A stretch of DNA of 64,000 bases from PVC group bacterium. GTDB lineage: Bacteria; Verrucomicrobiota; Kiritimatiellia; CAIKKV01. Made by a program: the position numbers and the translations under genes. Position 1 is the first letter of the stretch. The number at the start of each line of letters is the position of its first letter. The DNA lies in the NCBI GenBank assembly GCA_945898015.1, contig CAMDGM010000004.1, forward strand, positions 1-64,000, written 5' to 3'. This document shows positions 37,775 to 47,312 of this stretch, piece after piece. Below the pieces are notes generated by a model. It saw nothing but the letters and a program-made list of their open reading frames with translations, was not told where the DNA came from and did not search any database.

Positions 37775-38509
37775 ATGGCGGCACAATCCGGGCGGCGGAG
37801 CGAGCGCGAGATTCGCGGGGCACAACGCGGCTGTGTGCTGATTCCGGGCTATAACGAGGCGGGCCGGATCGGGGCCGTGGCGCGCCGGGTTCTGGAATTT
37901 CTGCCCGATGTGGTGGTGGTGGACGATGGGTCTGCGGATGCCACGGCGGACGAGGCGCGCGCCGCAGGCGTGGCGGTGCTGCGGCACGAGGTGAACCAGG
38001 GCAAGGGCGCCGCGCTGGCCACGGGCTTTGCGTATGCCCGGGCCAAGGGGTTTGCCTGGGTGATCACGCTGGATGCGGACGGGCAGCACGATCCGGCGGA
38101 TATTCCCCGGTTTGTGGAGGCGTATGTGCGGACGGGCATCCCGGTGCTGGTGGGCAACCGGATGGGGGATACCGCGACCATGCCGCGCATCCGGCGCTGG
38201 ACGAACACCTACATGAGCAACCTGCTCAGTCGCGAGATGGGCCAGTATGTGCCCGACACGCAGTGCGGGTACCGGCTGTATCGCATCGATGTGCTGCCGT
38301 TCCTGGAGTCGCACTCCACCCGGTTTGCGGCGGAATCGGAATCGCTGTTGAATGTGGCGGCGCGGGGCCTGACGATCGGGCCCGTGCCGATTTCGGTGAT
38401 TTACCTGGAAGGGCGGGAGAGCCACATCCATCCGTTCCGGGACACGATCCGTTTCTTTTCCATGCTGTCGGACTATCGCCGCCGCCATCGGCACCCCTCG
38501 GACGAATGA
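37775..38509 (+). CDS. Family 2 glycosyltransferase
   Basis: CVLIPGYNEAGRIGAVARRVLEFLPDVVVVDDGSADAT, LDADGQHDPADIPRF, DTQCGYRLYR. Confidence 0.88.
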   Translation: MAAQSGRRSEREIRGAQRGCVLIPGYNEAGRIGAVARRVLEFLPDVVVVDDGSADATADEARAAGVAVLRHEVNQGKGAALATGFAYARAKGFAWVITLDADGQHDPADIPRFVEAYVRTGIPVLVGNRMGDTATMPRIRRWTNTYMSNLLSREMGQYVPDTQCGYRLYRIDVLPFLESHSTRFAAESESLLNVAARGLTIGPVPISVIYLEGRESHIHPFRDTIRFFSMLSDYRRRHRHPSDE

Positions 38510-38617
38510 CCGGGCGCGGGCCGGTTTTTCTTTTTTGCGGGCCGTGAAGCCTTTTCCTTTGACTATTTTCCGGAATCCGGTATCTTACTTGCCTGTTTGT
38601 TTTGGCATCTTGTTTTT

Positions 38618-38694
38618 CGGGGCGTAGCGCAGACTGGTAGCGCGTTTGGTTCGGGACCAAAAGGTCGAGGGTTCAAATCCCTCCGCCCCGACCA
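38618..38694 (+). tRNA. tRNA-Pro(CGG), CCA encoded
   Basis: CGGGGCG...CGCCCCG-ACCA acceptor stem, anticodon loop TTCGGGA, GGTTCAAATCC T-loop. Confidence 0.93.
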
Positions 38695-38701
38695 TCTGTA
38701 A

Positions 38702-38733
38702 CCTCAAGAACACTAATGTTCTTGAGGTTTTTT
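38702..38733 (+). terminator. Rho-independent terminator after tRNA-Pro
   Basis: CCTCAAGAAC-ACTAAT-GTTCTTGAGG-TTTTTT. Confidence 0.88.
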
Positions 38734-38858
38734 GTTGCTCAAAAAAGGAAGCATAATTGAACCCAAATAAAAATGGCTATAATTTGGCGTTTCTTTGACA
38801 CTTTGCCCCTTTTCTGCATAATATTTCATGGCGTTTCATTCCGTTCAGGAGTTTTCAA

Positions 38859-40451
38859 ATGGCATCTTTGGAAATGCGGAAGGATTCAAAATGGTGGTAC
38901 GGGCGCTGGCGTGCCCGGAACCAGCTTTATGTCCGGAACCTCGATGTCGTGATCGATGGCATACGCCCCGCTTCCGTCAAACAGACCAGCGACCGCCGAT
39001 TCGAAGCGTCCCGAGCCATCGCCATGGCGAAGCTTAATGAATTGGTGGGGCAATCCAAGAATCGGCGTGCGGAAGAGCTGGTCCAGACGCTTCATGAGAT
39101 TCGGACGGGCTCCCGTGTCGGCGCCATTGCGATCGACCAGATGTACGATCGATGGATCCGGATTCCCAGGCGCCGAGGTCGTCTGAGCGAAACCTACAAA
39201 CAGGTGGCCGAAACCATTTTCACCCGTTTCCGAGAGTTCCTCGCAGAGCAGCATCCGGATGTGCGGGAGATGGGCCAGGTGACTCACGCGATGGCCATCG
39301 CTTTCATAGTCGCCGAGGAAAACCGTGAAGTCGCCGGCCGAACCCTCAACTCGGTGTTGAGCTTGCTTAAGGGCGCGTTTCATAACCTGCGCCGGGAAGG
39401 CGGGTTCATCGAGAATCCGTTCGATGGGATTGTCACCAGAGACGAGGAGACGATCCATCGCAAGCCGTTCTCGGTGGAAGAAATTCGTGCGATCGTGGAT
39501 GCCGCGCAGCAGAACGACTTGTTCCGGAATCTTATCATCACGGGACTTTGCACGGCGATGCGGCGCGGCGACGTGTGCCAGTTGAAGTGGGCTGACGTGA
39601 ATTTGGCGAAGCGGATGATCAGCGTGAAGACGGCCAAAACGGGGGAACGGGTTTGGATCCCGATCTTCCCCTTGCTGTATGACGAATTAAGCAAGCTGCC
39701 GCACGAGGGGGAGTATTGCTTTCCGGAAGCCGCCTGGCTTTACCAAAGGAAGCCCGACGACGTCAATCGCCGGCTGAATGCCGTATTCCGTGCGGCCGGA
39801 TTTGTCGAACTCGATGAAGAGGGGAAGGTCCGGGCCAGCGAGCCGAACATCGTCGCACCCGAAGCACTGGCGAAGGCCCGTGAGGCGCTGGGACGCATAG
39901 ACCCCAGGACATACACCCGAAAGGTGCGGGAAAACCTCCTGCGCGTGTTCGACCTTTATGCCTCGGGGCTGGCTTACAATGCGCTTGCTCCGAAACTGGG
40001 GATAAGCAAGGGATCGGTTTCAAACTATTTGACGCGAATTGAAAAAATTGTGGGATTCCCGATCGTTCGGACGGCCAAGGTTGCGCCGCCGCAGGCGGCT
40101 GATGTGCTGGGGTACTTGCATGAGAAGCGAGAAGGCGGCGCGCACCGGGTCAACATTCACGGATTCCACGCGCTCCGATCAACCTTTGTGACGCTGGCCT
40201 TGACCGCCGGCGTGCCGGTGGAACTCGTTAAAGCGGTCACCGGCCACACGTTGACGGAAACCGTAATCGCGCACTATTTCCGTCCGAACCAGGAGCAGAT
40301 GCGCGCCGCGTTACAGGCCGCCATGCCAAGGCTGCTCATGAACGGGGGGCCGACGCGGGATGAGCAAGTCCGGCAGATTCTCGACGGCATGACCGCGAAG
40401 ACATGGAAAAAAGACCGCGAAAAAGTCCTTGCGTTGCTTGCGGGTGGATAG
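38859..40451 (+). CDS. Tyrosine recombinase/phage-type integrase with internal HTH-like insertion
   Basis: TAMRRGDVCQLKW, HALRSTF, GHTLTETVIAHYF (R..HxxR..H..Y order); downstream of tRNA-Pro 3' end. Confidence 0.9.
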   Translation: MASLEMRKDSKWWYGRWRARNQLYVRNLDVVIDGIRPASVKQTSDRRFEASRAIAMAKLNELVGQSKNRRAEELVQTLHEIRTGSRVGAIAIDQMYDRWIRIPRRRGRLSETYKQVAETIFTRFREFLAEQHPDVREMGQVTHAMAIAFIVAEENREVAGRTLNSVLSLLKGAFHNLRREGGFIENPFDGIVTRDEETIHRKPFSVEEIRAIVDAAQQNDLFRNLIITGLCTAMRRGDVCQLKWADVNLAKRMISVKTAKTGERVWIPIFPLLYDELSKLPHEGEYCFPEAAWLYQRKPDDVNRRLNAVFRAAGFVELDEEGKVRASEPNIVAPEALAKAREALGRIDPRTYTRKVRENLLRVFDLYASGLAYNALAPKLGISKGSVSNYLTRIEKIVGFPIVRTAKVAPPQAADVLGYLHEKREGGAHRVNIHGFHALRSTFVTLALTAGVPVELVKAVTGHTLTETVIAHYFRPNQEQMRAALQAAMPRLLMNGGPTRDEQVRQILDGMTAKTWKKDREKVLALLAGG

Positions 40452-40471
40452 CACCAGAAGCCGCCAGGCTG

Positions 40472-41384
40472 CTACAAACCCAGGGCCGTCTTAAGCTTTG
40501 CCAATGCCGTCTTGCGCTTGTCCGCTTCCATCCGACGGATGTTCTGGAGCTTCCATTGCAACGCCGGCAGTTCGCGCAGATGCGCGATCCCGAGCGCGTC
40601 CCATTGCGGTTCGCCTTGCTTCATGGACACGAGAAAGCGTTTCTCATCCGCATCGAGTTCCTCACGAATCAGGGACACCAGTTTTTCTCGTGTTTCGCAT
40701 AGAGCTTGGACCGGCACCGCGTCGCGGGTCATGCCGGCAAATTCGTCCGCATAGACCTTCGCGATGTCTTTGAACTGCGGATCAAGCAACTCGTGCATGG
40801 GCCGGTCGTGCGAAGCCAGGTACACCACGAAGGCGCGTCTGACCTGTGGCGTCAGGCCCTCGTTTGCCAGGAGGAGGTGCACGTCGTACAAGTCCCGCGG
40901 ATGCTGCCGATCCAGTGCGGCACACAATTTGCCGCCGTAGATATCGGCCAGGGAAAGCGTCTGTGCAGCCACGAACAGTTCGAAGAACGTCTGCGCCTCT
41001 ACACACAGATCCCGCGCCTCCGGCGGATAGACACTCCCGCGCAGGACCTGGTTCGGCTCGATTTTGATTTGGACCTCGTCCAGCGAAACCGCGAGTCTCG
41101 TAGCTGTTCCATGGGACCGGCCGAATTGGACCCGAGCGCCGGCGATCCGATGCGTCACGTCTTTGGCGATGGCCTCCAACGTGCGCGAGATGTCGGCCAA
41201 CGCCTCCTCGCGTCCGGACAACGGCAGATAGGTCAGGTCAATGTCCACCGACAACCGGGGCATGGACCGGAGAAACAGGTTGATGGCCGTCCCGCCCTTG
41301 AGGGCGAAGCAGGGCTGCTTGCCGATCTCGGGGAGACATCGCAACAGCAACTTCGCCTGCCGAACATAAACGGGGTCAAACATG
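40472..41384 (-). CDS. AbiEii-family nucleotidyltransferase toxin
   Basis: CFALKGGTAINLFLRSMPRLSVDIDLTYLPL motif plus RDLYDVHLL; paired with AbiEi. Confidence 0.88.
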
Positions 41385-42146
41385 GGCCGTTTCCTCCGAC
41401 TTCGGAACGGTGATCCGGTATTTCGGGTCATACTGTCCGCCTCGATAGAGAGAGCGTTTTCCCTTTCCGAGGTCGAGGCGCTCGGGCGAAAGCCGGCTGA
41501 CCCATTCATGCCCCGCGGACTCTGCCGCCCAGAGGAAGAGCCGTTTGACTTTGACCGACCGGCAGCTCTCCAGCAGGGATTGCAGAACAGCCGGCCGCAA
41601 TGTGCTTAAACCGCTTATGAGTTCAACCGCATGCGTGATCGCGTCATTCGTGGTGGCCAGAATGAGAACCTCCAGGATCGCGCGTTCCGGTGCGGATATC
41701 CGGACCGAGAACTCACCGCTCTTGAGTTCCGTGAACCCAACCGGATCGGCCGATTCGAAGAGCCTCAGGCTGTGATGTCGGATGCGCACACCCCAAGCGC
41801 GCTGAATGAACCATTCGGGCAGTTTCTCCCGGGGTTCACTGAAAAGGGTGACCACGGAGTCAACGCCCAGAGGCAGATAGTGCCCCAAACCGTTCAACGA
41901 CAACGCCGTGCCGCCTCCCGCATACACGCTGAGCCCCAGTTGAGTCTGAAGCGAGTAAACACCCCCGAGCCAGTCCACCGTGTCTCCGGTGCGCAAGAAA
42001 GCTCCACGGCCTATGGACTGGATCCAGCCGGATGCGCCATAACGCCGAGCCAACTGGCGGGACACGCCGTGCTTGTATAACCATGGCGATGTCGCCACGG
42101 CGCCCTTTGGCCATTGCATCAGTAGTTGGTTTATCTTGGTCTTCAT
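41376..42146 (-). CDS. AbiEi-like transcriptional regulator antitoxin
   Basis: N-terminal HTH (SPWLYKHGVSRQLARRYGASGWIQSIGRGAFLR), upstream and overlapping AbiEii by 9 nt. Confidence 0.82.
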   Translation of the reverse strand: MKTKINQLLMQWPKGAVATSPWLYKHGVSRQLARRYGASGWIQSIGRGAFLRTGDTVDWLGGVYSLQTQLGLSVYAGGGTALSLNGLGHYLPLGVDSVVTLFSEPREKLPEWFIQRAWGVRIRHHSLRLFESADPVGFTELKSGEFSVRISAPERAILEVLILATTNDAITHAVELISGLSTLRPAVLQSLLESCRSVKVKRLFLWAAESAGHEWVSRLSPERLDLGKGKRSLYRGGQYDPKYRITVPKSEETAHV

Positions 42147-42219
42147 GATGAATACTCCAGGTTTACATCAGCGACTTGCAATGAACCGTCGTTGGGCATT
42201 AGTTCGAAATGATGCAGAT

Positions 42220-42250
42220 AATGTATACATTAGATTTACAAAAGTAAATC
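42220..42250. promoter_or_regulatory. Candidate operator palindromes upstream of abiEi
   Basis: AATGTATACATT (42220-42231) and GATTTAC-AAAA-GTAAATC (42233-42250). Confidence 0.5.
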
Positions 42251-42290
42251 AATAAAGAACAGAAGAGCGGGGACGCTTGATCGGGCCACA

Positions 42291-42345
42291 GCGTTGCAGT
42301 CCGCCATGCCAAGGTTGCTCATGAACGGGGTGCCGACGCGCTCTT
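42291..42345 (+). pseudogene. Fragment of a second integrase 3' region
   Basis: 42291-42340 matches 40308-40357 at 46 of 50 positions; reads ALQSAMPRLLMNGVPTRS-stop versus ALQAAMPRLLMNGGPTRDE. Confidence 0.8.
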
Positions 42346-42474
42346 AGAAGAATAAGAGCCCCTCCAACCGCCTTTTAATTGCCATGATTGCACAAAACAG
42401 GGGTGTGTTTTGGTATTATATTGATGTTTTTCAGGATATGAGTCATCATCTGAAGTCGAAAGATGAGGTGATCC

Positions 42475-43839
42475 ATGAAAAGGTTGGCAGAACGGAATCT
42501 CCAGACTTGGTATCAGAACTCCGGGCACAAGCCCCTGGTGATCCGTGGGGCAAGGCAGGTCGGCAAGTCAACGCTTGTCCGTAATTTTGCGCGCGAGCAA
42601 GGCCTTGATCTGATCGAAGTCAATCTGGAGAGAAATCGCCGGCTCAATGACCTTTTTGCCACGCAGAAAATGGCGGATATCTGCAGGGAAATCGAGATCA
42701 TAGCCGACAAATCGCTGTCTCCCGCCGGTGGCAAACTCCTCTTTCTGGATGAAATCCAGGCGACACCGGCGGCTATTCCCTGTCTGCGCTACTTCTACGA
42801 GGACAGGCCAGACTTGCCCGTCGTCAGCGCCGGGTCGTTGTTAGAGTTCGTGCTGGCCAAGCATAGTTTCGAGATGCCTGTCGGCCGGGTGGAGTATCTA
42901 TTCCTCGGTCCGATGAGTTTTCAGGAGTATCTCCTGGCTCATGGTCAAAACCGGCTCCTTGACCTGATCGATGATTTCAAATGGGACGATACCTTCTCCG
43001 ATGCCGCACACGAGAAGCTGCTGACTACGCTCCGTGAGTTCCTCGTTGTCGGCGGCATGCCGGAAGCCGTACAGAAGTCCGTTGACGGGCAGGGTCTGAA
43101 CAAGGTGCTGGACGTTCAAGCCTCGATCTGTGAGACCTACCAGGACGATTTCGCCAAATATGCGCGCGACAGCCAACTGATCCTTCTCCAGAACCTCTTT
43201 CGGCATGTCCCGGTGAATGCCGGCGACAAGGTCAAGTATTCCAATATCGACCCCCACCGCCCCGCCCGGCAGGTGCGAGAGGCGATTGACCTCCTGGTCA
43301 AGGCGGGGATCTTTTATCGCGTGACGCATTCCGATGCGGCAGGCATGCCGCTGAATGCCAGGGTCAACCCCAAGTTGTTCAAACTCTATTTTCTGGATGT
43401 CGGTCTTCTGAATTTCCTCTGTGGCACCAAGTATATTGCCCCCGAAGCGATCAGGGCCATGGACTTCATCAACAAGGGCAACGTGGCGGAGCAATTCGTC
43501 GCCCAACACCTATTCTTCGCCGGCCGCGTGAACTGCGCGCCTGAGTTGTTCTACTGGCTGAGGGAAGGCAAGGCGGGGAATGCGGAGGTGGATTTTCTCG
43601 CCGCCGATGCGCAGGGAGTGCTGCCCCTCGAAGTGAAAGCCGGCCAAAGCGGCGCCCTTAAGTCGCTCCACCAGTTCGTCCTGCACAAGAAGGTCTCACG
43701 GGCGGTGCGGTATGACTTGAACAAACCCTCCCGGCAAACGGTTACCTGTTCCGTGTCTTGCGGTGCCGGCGCTACCCCCGTGGATTTCACGCTGACCTCA
43801 TTGCCGCTATACATGATTCATCGAACCGATCTCTGGTAG
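42475..43839 (+). CDS. AAA_14/DUF4143 ATPase
   Basis: PLVIRGARQVGKSTLVRNFA Walker A, KLLFLDEIQATPAAIPCLRYFYED Walker B, C-terminal AEVDFLAADAQGVLPLEVKAGQSG. Confidence 0.9.
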   Translation: MKRLAERNLQTWYQNSGHKPLVIRGARQVGKSTLVRNFAREQGLDLIEVNLERNRRLNDLFATQKMADICREIEIIADKSLSPAGGKLLFLDEIQATPAAIPCLRYFYEDRPDLPVVSAGSLLEFVLAKHSFEMPVGRVEYLFLGPMSFQEYLLAHGQNRLLDLIDDFKWDDTFSDAAHEKLLTTLREFLVVGGMPEAVQKSVDGQGLNKVLDVQASICETYQDDFAKYARDSQLILLQNLFRHVPVNAGDKVKYSNIDPHRPARQVREAIDLLVKAGIFYRVTHSDAAGMPLNARVNPKLFKLYFLDVGLLNFLCGTKYIAPEAIRAMDFINKGNVAEQFVAQHLFFAGRVNCAPELFYWLREGKAGNAEVDFLAADAQGVLPLEVKAGQSGALKSLHQFVLHKKVSRAVRYDLNKPSRQTVTCSVSCGAGATPVDFTLTSLPLYMIHRTDLW

Positions 43840-43997
43840 AGGCTGTTGTTCGGAGGGCGCCGGCAAGGGCGCCTGGTGCCTGACAGTCTCGTATCCGTTT
43901 CTTGTGAGTTATTGACGATAAGCGTCAACGGATACCGCGGGCCAACGCCGGCGAGAACCGCACCGACCGGGGCTATGAAAAAATCCCTGAAAAAATA

Positions 43998-44031
43998 GTA
44001 ATAGTTTAGCGCGTTGAAGCGGCGGGGGCGG
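43998..44031 (+). repeat. IS left terminal inverted repeat
   Basis: Exact 34-bp match to reverse complement of 47451-47484. Confidence 0.97.
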
Positions 44032-44107
44032 AAAGATTTTGATCGGGCGGCGGGGGCGCTCGATTTTTTTGTTGCATTCTTACCTAAGCATGATATAGTG
44101 CATAGGC

Positions 44108-44449
44108 ATGAATGAACGGCTCGATTTTGAAGGATTGCTGGAGGAGCGCCGCCGGCTCTTGGCGCGATTGGGCGCCTGGCCGCCGGTCTTGCGCGGCTCG
44201 TTGCGCGAACACTTGGGCCGATGCGGCAACCCCACCTGCCGGTGCCATGCCAAGAAAAACCCTGTGCTTCATGGGCCGTATCGGTATCTGTCACACCGCT
44301 ACCAAAACCGGACCCAAACCATTTTGCTGACGAAAAGCAAGCTGCCGCATGCGCGGGCCGGCGTGGCCAACTACAAGCGCCTGATTGTTGCGAAAATCGC
44401 CGGTGAGTCCATTTTTCAGGTAAAAACGGGTGACGTTTTTGTTGGCTGA
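44108..44449 (+). CDS. Small Cys-containing protein, DUF6788-like
   Basis: LRGSLREHLGRCGNPTCRCHAKKNPVLHGPYRYLSHRYQNRT; inside the IS. Confidence 0.65.
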   Translation: MNERLDFEGLLEERRRLLARLGAWPPVLRGSLREHLGRCGNPTCRCHAKKNPVLHGPYRYLSHRYQNRTQTILLTKSKLPHARAGVANYKRLIVAKIAGESIFQVKTGDVFVG

Positions 44450-45492
44450 ACGATCTTCATGAGGCCATTATCCTGTAACCATGCTTCGATCGCCTGACGC
44501 CGTGCGGCCTCCCTTGCACGACGGCTATCCTTTGGCATCTGGGCCACTATAGTCCTTGTCTGGTCTTCTATCCAGTTTTTTACCTCCTTTCTCCTATTGA
44601 GGGTGAAGTTCCGTAGGAACGCCTGATCGGAGTTGAAGAAGGTATACTCGGCGGTGTGACCATCGAGACACGGCCGGGGGTGCGCGTTGAGCAGGCTCGG
44701 GGCCGTCGCCAAGGCGGTGGTGATCGGCGTTCCAGCGAGCGTGAGCAGATCGACGGCGGCCTTGATTTCAAGTTGGGCGTATTCGATCGCGCCGTTGTAG
44801 CGGGGATAATAGGGTGGCGAGGTCAAGGCAAGGACCCCATAGTCGTCGAACACGCCATCAACCATCGCCTGCACCAGATTGCTGCCGTTGTCACGCTTCA
44901 TAACAAGCGGAGCGCCGAAGCGGTCGAACAGGAACTGCAACTGCATCGCGATCCGGGCCGCCGGCAGTTCCCACGCGACCAACAGGTCGAAGCGAAAGCG
45001 CGAGGCCAGGTCCCCCACGAGGTTCCAGAAGAGCCGGCCGTATTGGGCGGGATCCATGGCCCAGACCGCGCCCGGGTGAAGCCACACGAGGTGATAAAGA
45101 CTGGCCTGTTGATCGCGTTGGTGTTGCAGCCGGTGCTCCCGGACCCGGCGCGTAAACTCCCGCCGTGAGATGTCGGCTTGCCACTGTCGCCACAGGGCCG
45201 GGGCGCCCGGGCTGCGATGCACACCGTGGCGCAGGTCCGCGATGGCCTTGTCCAACGCCTCCGAGACGTGCTGCGCGGTCTTGCGGACGAACGGCTGGAC
45301 GGCCGTCTCCCCCCGACGAAGACGGCCGGACCAGCGCCGGACACTGGAACGCGACAGTTCCAGCGCCCGGCTCAGCCTTCGTTCCGACCAGCCCAGGCGG
45401 CCTTTCAACTCTTGGAGGATCTGCACCACGGTGCTCGCTGCCTTATTTTTTTTTGGCGCGGTCCTTACCCCCGGCCATCGTTTTCCACACAC
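44416..45492 (-). CDS. DDE/rve-fold transposase-integrase (second IS transposase)
   Basis: HTH N-terminus, VWAMDPAQYG / VMKRDNGSNLV / RYNGAIEYAQLEIK acidic motifs. Confidence 0.8.
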   Translation of the reverse strand: MCGKRWPGVRTAPKKNKAASTVVQILQELKGRLGWSERRLSRALELSRSSVRRWSGRLRRGETAVQPFVRKTAQHVSEALDKAIADLRHGVHRSPGAPALWRQWQADISRREFTRRVREHRLQHQRDQQASLYHLVWLHPGAVWAMDPAQYGRLFWNLVGDLASRFRFDLLVAWELPAARIAMQLQFLFDRFGAPLVMKRDNGSNLVQAMVDGVFDDYGVLALTSPPYYPRYNGAIEYAQLEIKAAVDLLTLAGTPITTALATAPSLLNAHPRPCLDGHTAEYTFFNSDQAFLRNFTLNRRKEVKNWIEDQTRTIVAQMPKDSRRAREAARRQAIEAWLQDNGLMKIVQPTKTSPVFT

Positions 45493-45757
45493 GCCACCGT
45501 TGCTCCAACAACAACACCTGTTGCTGGAGCTGCTGGTTCTGCGCCTGCATCTGCGCCAGCGGGCCGTCCCGCGTCGAGGGGGGGCGTCCGGCCTGGCCCG
45601 GACACAGTGCGCTGTGCATGCCCCGCAACGCCCGTGCCTCCCACTGGTAATACGTCTTGCGGGAGATCCCCAGGCGCTGGGCAGCCTGGGCCGCCGTCAG
45701 GCTCCCGGCCAACCGTTGCAGGATGACCGGCATCATCTGCTGTGGACTCGCGGGCAT
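45443..45757 (-). CDS. IS-encoded HTH/coiled-coil protein (orfA-like)
   Basis: RLAGSLTAAQAAQRLGISRKTYYQWEARAL; C-terminal coiled coil. Confidence 0.65.
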   Translation of the reverse strand: MPASPQQMMPVILQRLAGSLTAAQAAQRLGISRKTYYQWEARALRGMHSALCPGQAGRPPSTRDGPLAQMQAQNQQLQQQVLLLEQRWRVWKTMAGGKDRAKKK

Positions 45758-47312
45758 GGTCGCTCCTTTCCGCCGGCGGCGTCACCGTCACGGCGCCGGC
45801 TTCTCCGACTCCGGCTTGGGCTTCGCGCCCAACCGGGCGAGCCGGCTGGTCAACCGCACGGCCTTGCGCTCCAGCAGCTTCTCCATGCGCGGCGGCAGCA
45901 TCGGCCCGCGCTCCTCCTGTCGGCGGCTCTGCGGCTCCAGCGCCTGCAGTATACCCTCCATGGCCCGTTCCTGCCAACCGCTCAGCAAGTTCGAGGGGAT
46001 GGCCAGCTCCCGGCAGATCTCCGAGGGCCTGCGCCGACCCGTCCATAACGCCAGCACCGCCTGGCACTTCTCCCGGGCGTTGTACACCCGGCGCTCCCGC
46101 TTCGGCTTCTCCGCTGCGTCCATCCCGACCTCCCGGCGCCTCCTGGCCGTCCACCAGGATGCGCACCTGTCCCCGATCCGCCTGCAACACCACGTTTTGC
46201 TCGCCCACCCGGCCCACCATGTAAAAGGGCGTCTGGGGCTTGCCCCGTAACGCCAGTTCCTTCACATTGGCTTCGACTCCCCGTTCCACCACCGCCCGCA
46301 CCTCTTTCTGGAGCGAGAAGTATCGGTCGGCCGGACAGAGCCCGTCGATGCCCTGATGGGGGCGTTGATGGTTGTAGTACTTCACCCAGTAGGCGATCCG
46401 TTCCTGAGCGTTCTCGAACGTATCGAACCGCGCCCGCTCCAGGAACTCCTCCCAGATCGTCTTCCAGAACCGCTCGATCTTCCCCAGCGTCATCGGGTGA
46501 TGCGGCGCGCTGCGGATGTGGTGGATCCGGTCCTTGGCCAGTTCCATCTGGAAGCGGGTTTTCCCTTTCCAGGCCGCATATTGCTTCCCGTTGTCCGTCA
46601 GCATCTCCTTCGGGATCCCATGATCGCCGACCGCCCGCCGATAGACTTCCATCACGTTCTCCGCCGTCTGGGATCGGCACACCCCGAGCCCCGTGATGTA
46701 GCGGGAGTGATCGTCGATGAACCCGATCAGGTAGCAGGCCTGCCCGTTCACCCGAAAGGTGAAGATGTCGCTCTGCCACATCTGGTTGGGCGTGGCCCGC
46801 TCGAAAAACCGCGGCTTCGGGGGATTCCTCCGGATTTTCCGCCGCACCGCCACCGGCATCGCCTGGTGCCGGTGCAGCGTCTGCCTCACAGTCTCCGCGC
46901 TGCCCGGAAGAAACAACGTCCGTCTCAGCCACTGGGCGATCTTGCGCACCCCGAAGGTGGGATGCTCTTGCTTAACGTCCATGATCGCCTGATGCACCGC
47001 CGCCGGTAATCGGGGTTTCCGCTTTCCGGCCTGGGCCTGGCGTGTGGCCAGCCCCGCATCGCCCGCCTGTTGATAACGCTCCACCCACTTGCGAAGCGTT
47101 GTGCCGGTCACCCCCAGTTCCTCGGACACGACCTCCAGGGGGATCCCTTCTTCCAGATGCAACTGCACCGCCTTGCGGCGCATCTCGACCGGGTGCGGGC
47201 TCGTGGATCGACCGCGTCTTTTCCCGCGCCGCTGTCCCGCCCCCCTCGGGGGGCGGGACACGCTCCCCGTCTTCTCACTGGCTATCCTGCTCATGGGTAA
47301 CACTCCCTTCAC
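45465..47312 (-). CDS. DDE/rve-fold transposase (first IS transposase); 3' end uncertain
   Basis: HTH N-terminus, NQMWQSDIFTFRVNGQACYLIGFIDDHSRYITG / LTDNGKQYAAWKG / GKIERFWKTIWEEF; C-terminal 200+ codons overlap two other ORFs and look non-native, so the true end is probably near 46.1 kb. Confidence 0.7.
   Translation of the reverse strand: MKGVLPMSRIASEKTGSVSRPPRGAGQRRGKRRGRSTSPHPVEMRRKAVQLHLEEGIPLEVVSEELGVTGTTLRKWVERYQQAGDAGLATRQAQAGKRKPRLPAAVHQAIMDVKQEHPTFGVRKIAQWLRRTLFLPGSAETVRQTLHRHQAMPVAVRRKIRRNPPKPRFFERATPNQMWQSDIFTFRVNGQACYLIGFIDDHSRYITGLGVCRSQTAENVMEVYRRAVGDHGIPKEMLTDNGKQYAAWKGKTRFQMELAKDRIHHIRSAPHHPMTLGKIERFWKTIWEEFLERARFDTFENAQERIAYWVKYYNHQRPHQGIDGLCPADRYFSLQKEVRAVVERGVEANVKELALRGKPQTPFYMVGRVGEQNVVLQADRGQVRILVDGQEAPGGRDGRSGEAEAGAPGVQRPGEVPGGAGVMDGSAQALGDLPGAGHPLELAERLAGTGHGGYTAGAGAAEPPTGGARADAAAAHGEAAGAQGRAVDQPARPVGREAQAGVGEAGAVTVTPPAERSDHARESTADDAGHPATVGREPDGGPGCPAPGDLPQDVLPVGGTGVAGHAQRTVSGPGRTPPLDAGRPAGADAGAEPAAPATGVVVGATVACVENDGRG
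45788..46123 (-). CDS. IS-encoded HTH protein (transposase orfA-like)
   Basis: MDAAEKPKRERRVYNAREKCQAVLALWTGRRRPSEICRELAIPSNLLSGWQERAMEG. Confidence 0.65.
   Translation of the reverse strand: MDAAEKPKRERRVYNAREKCQAVLALWTGRRRPSEICRELAIPSNLLSGWQERAMEGILQALEPQSRRQEERGPMLPPRMEKLLERKAVRLTSRLARLGAKPKPESEKPAP

Noticed and set aside
42073-42255. 60-aa plus-strand ORF upstream of abiEi
   Set aside because: Overlaps the abiEi start on the opposite strand and the palindromic operator region; no motif support.
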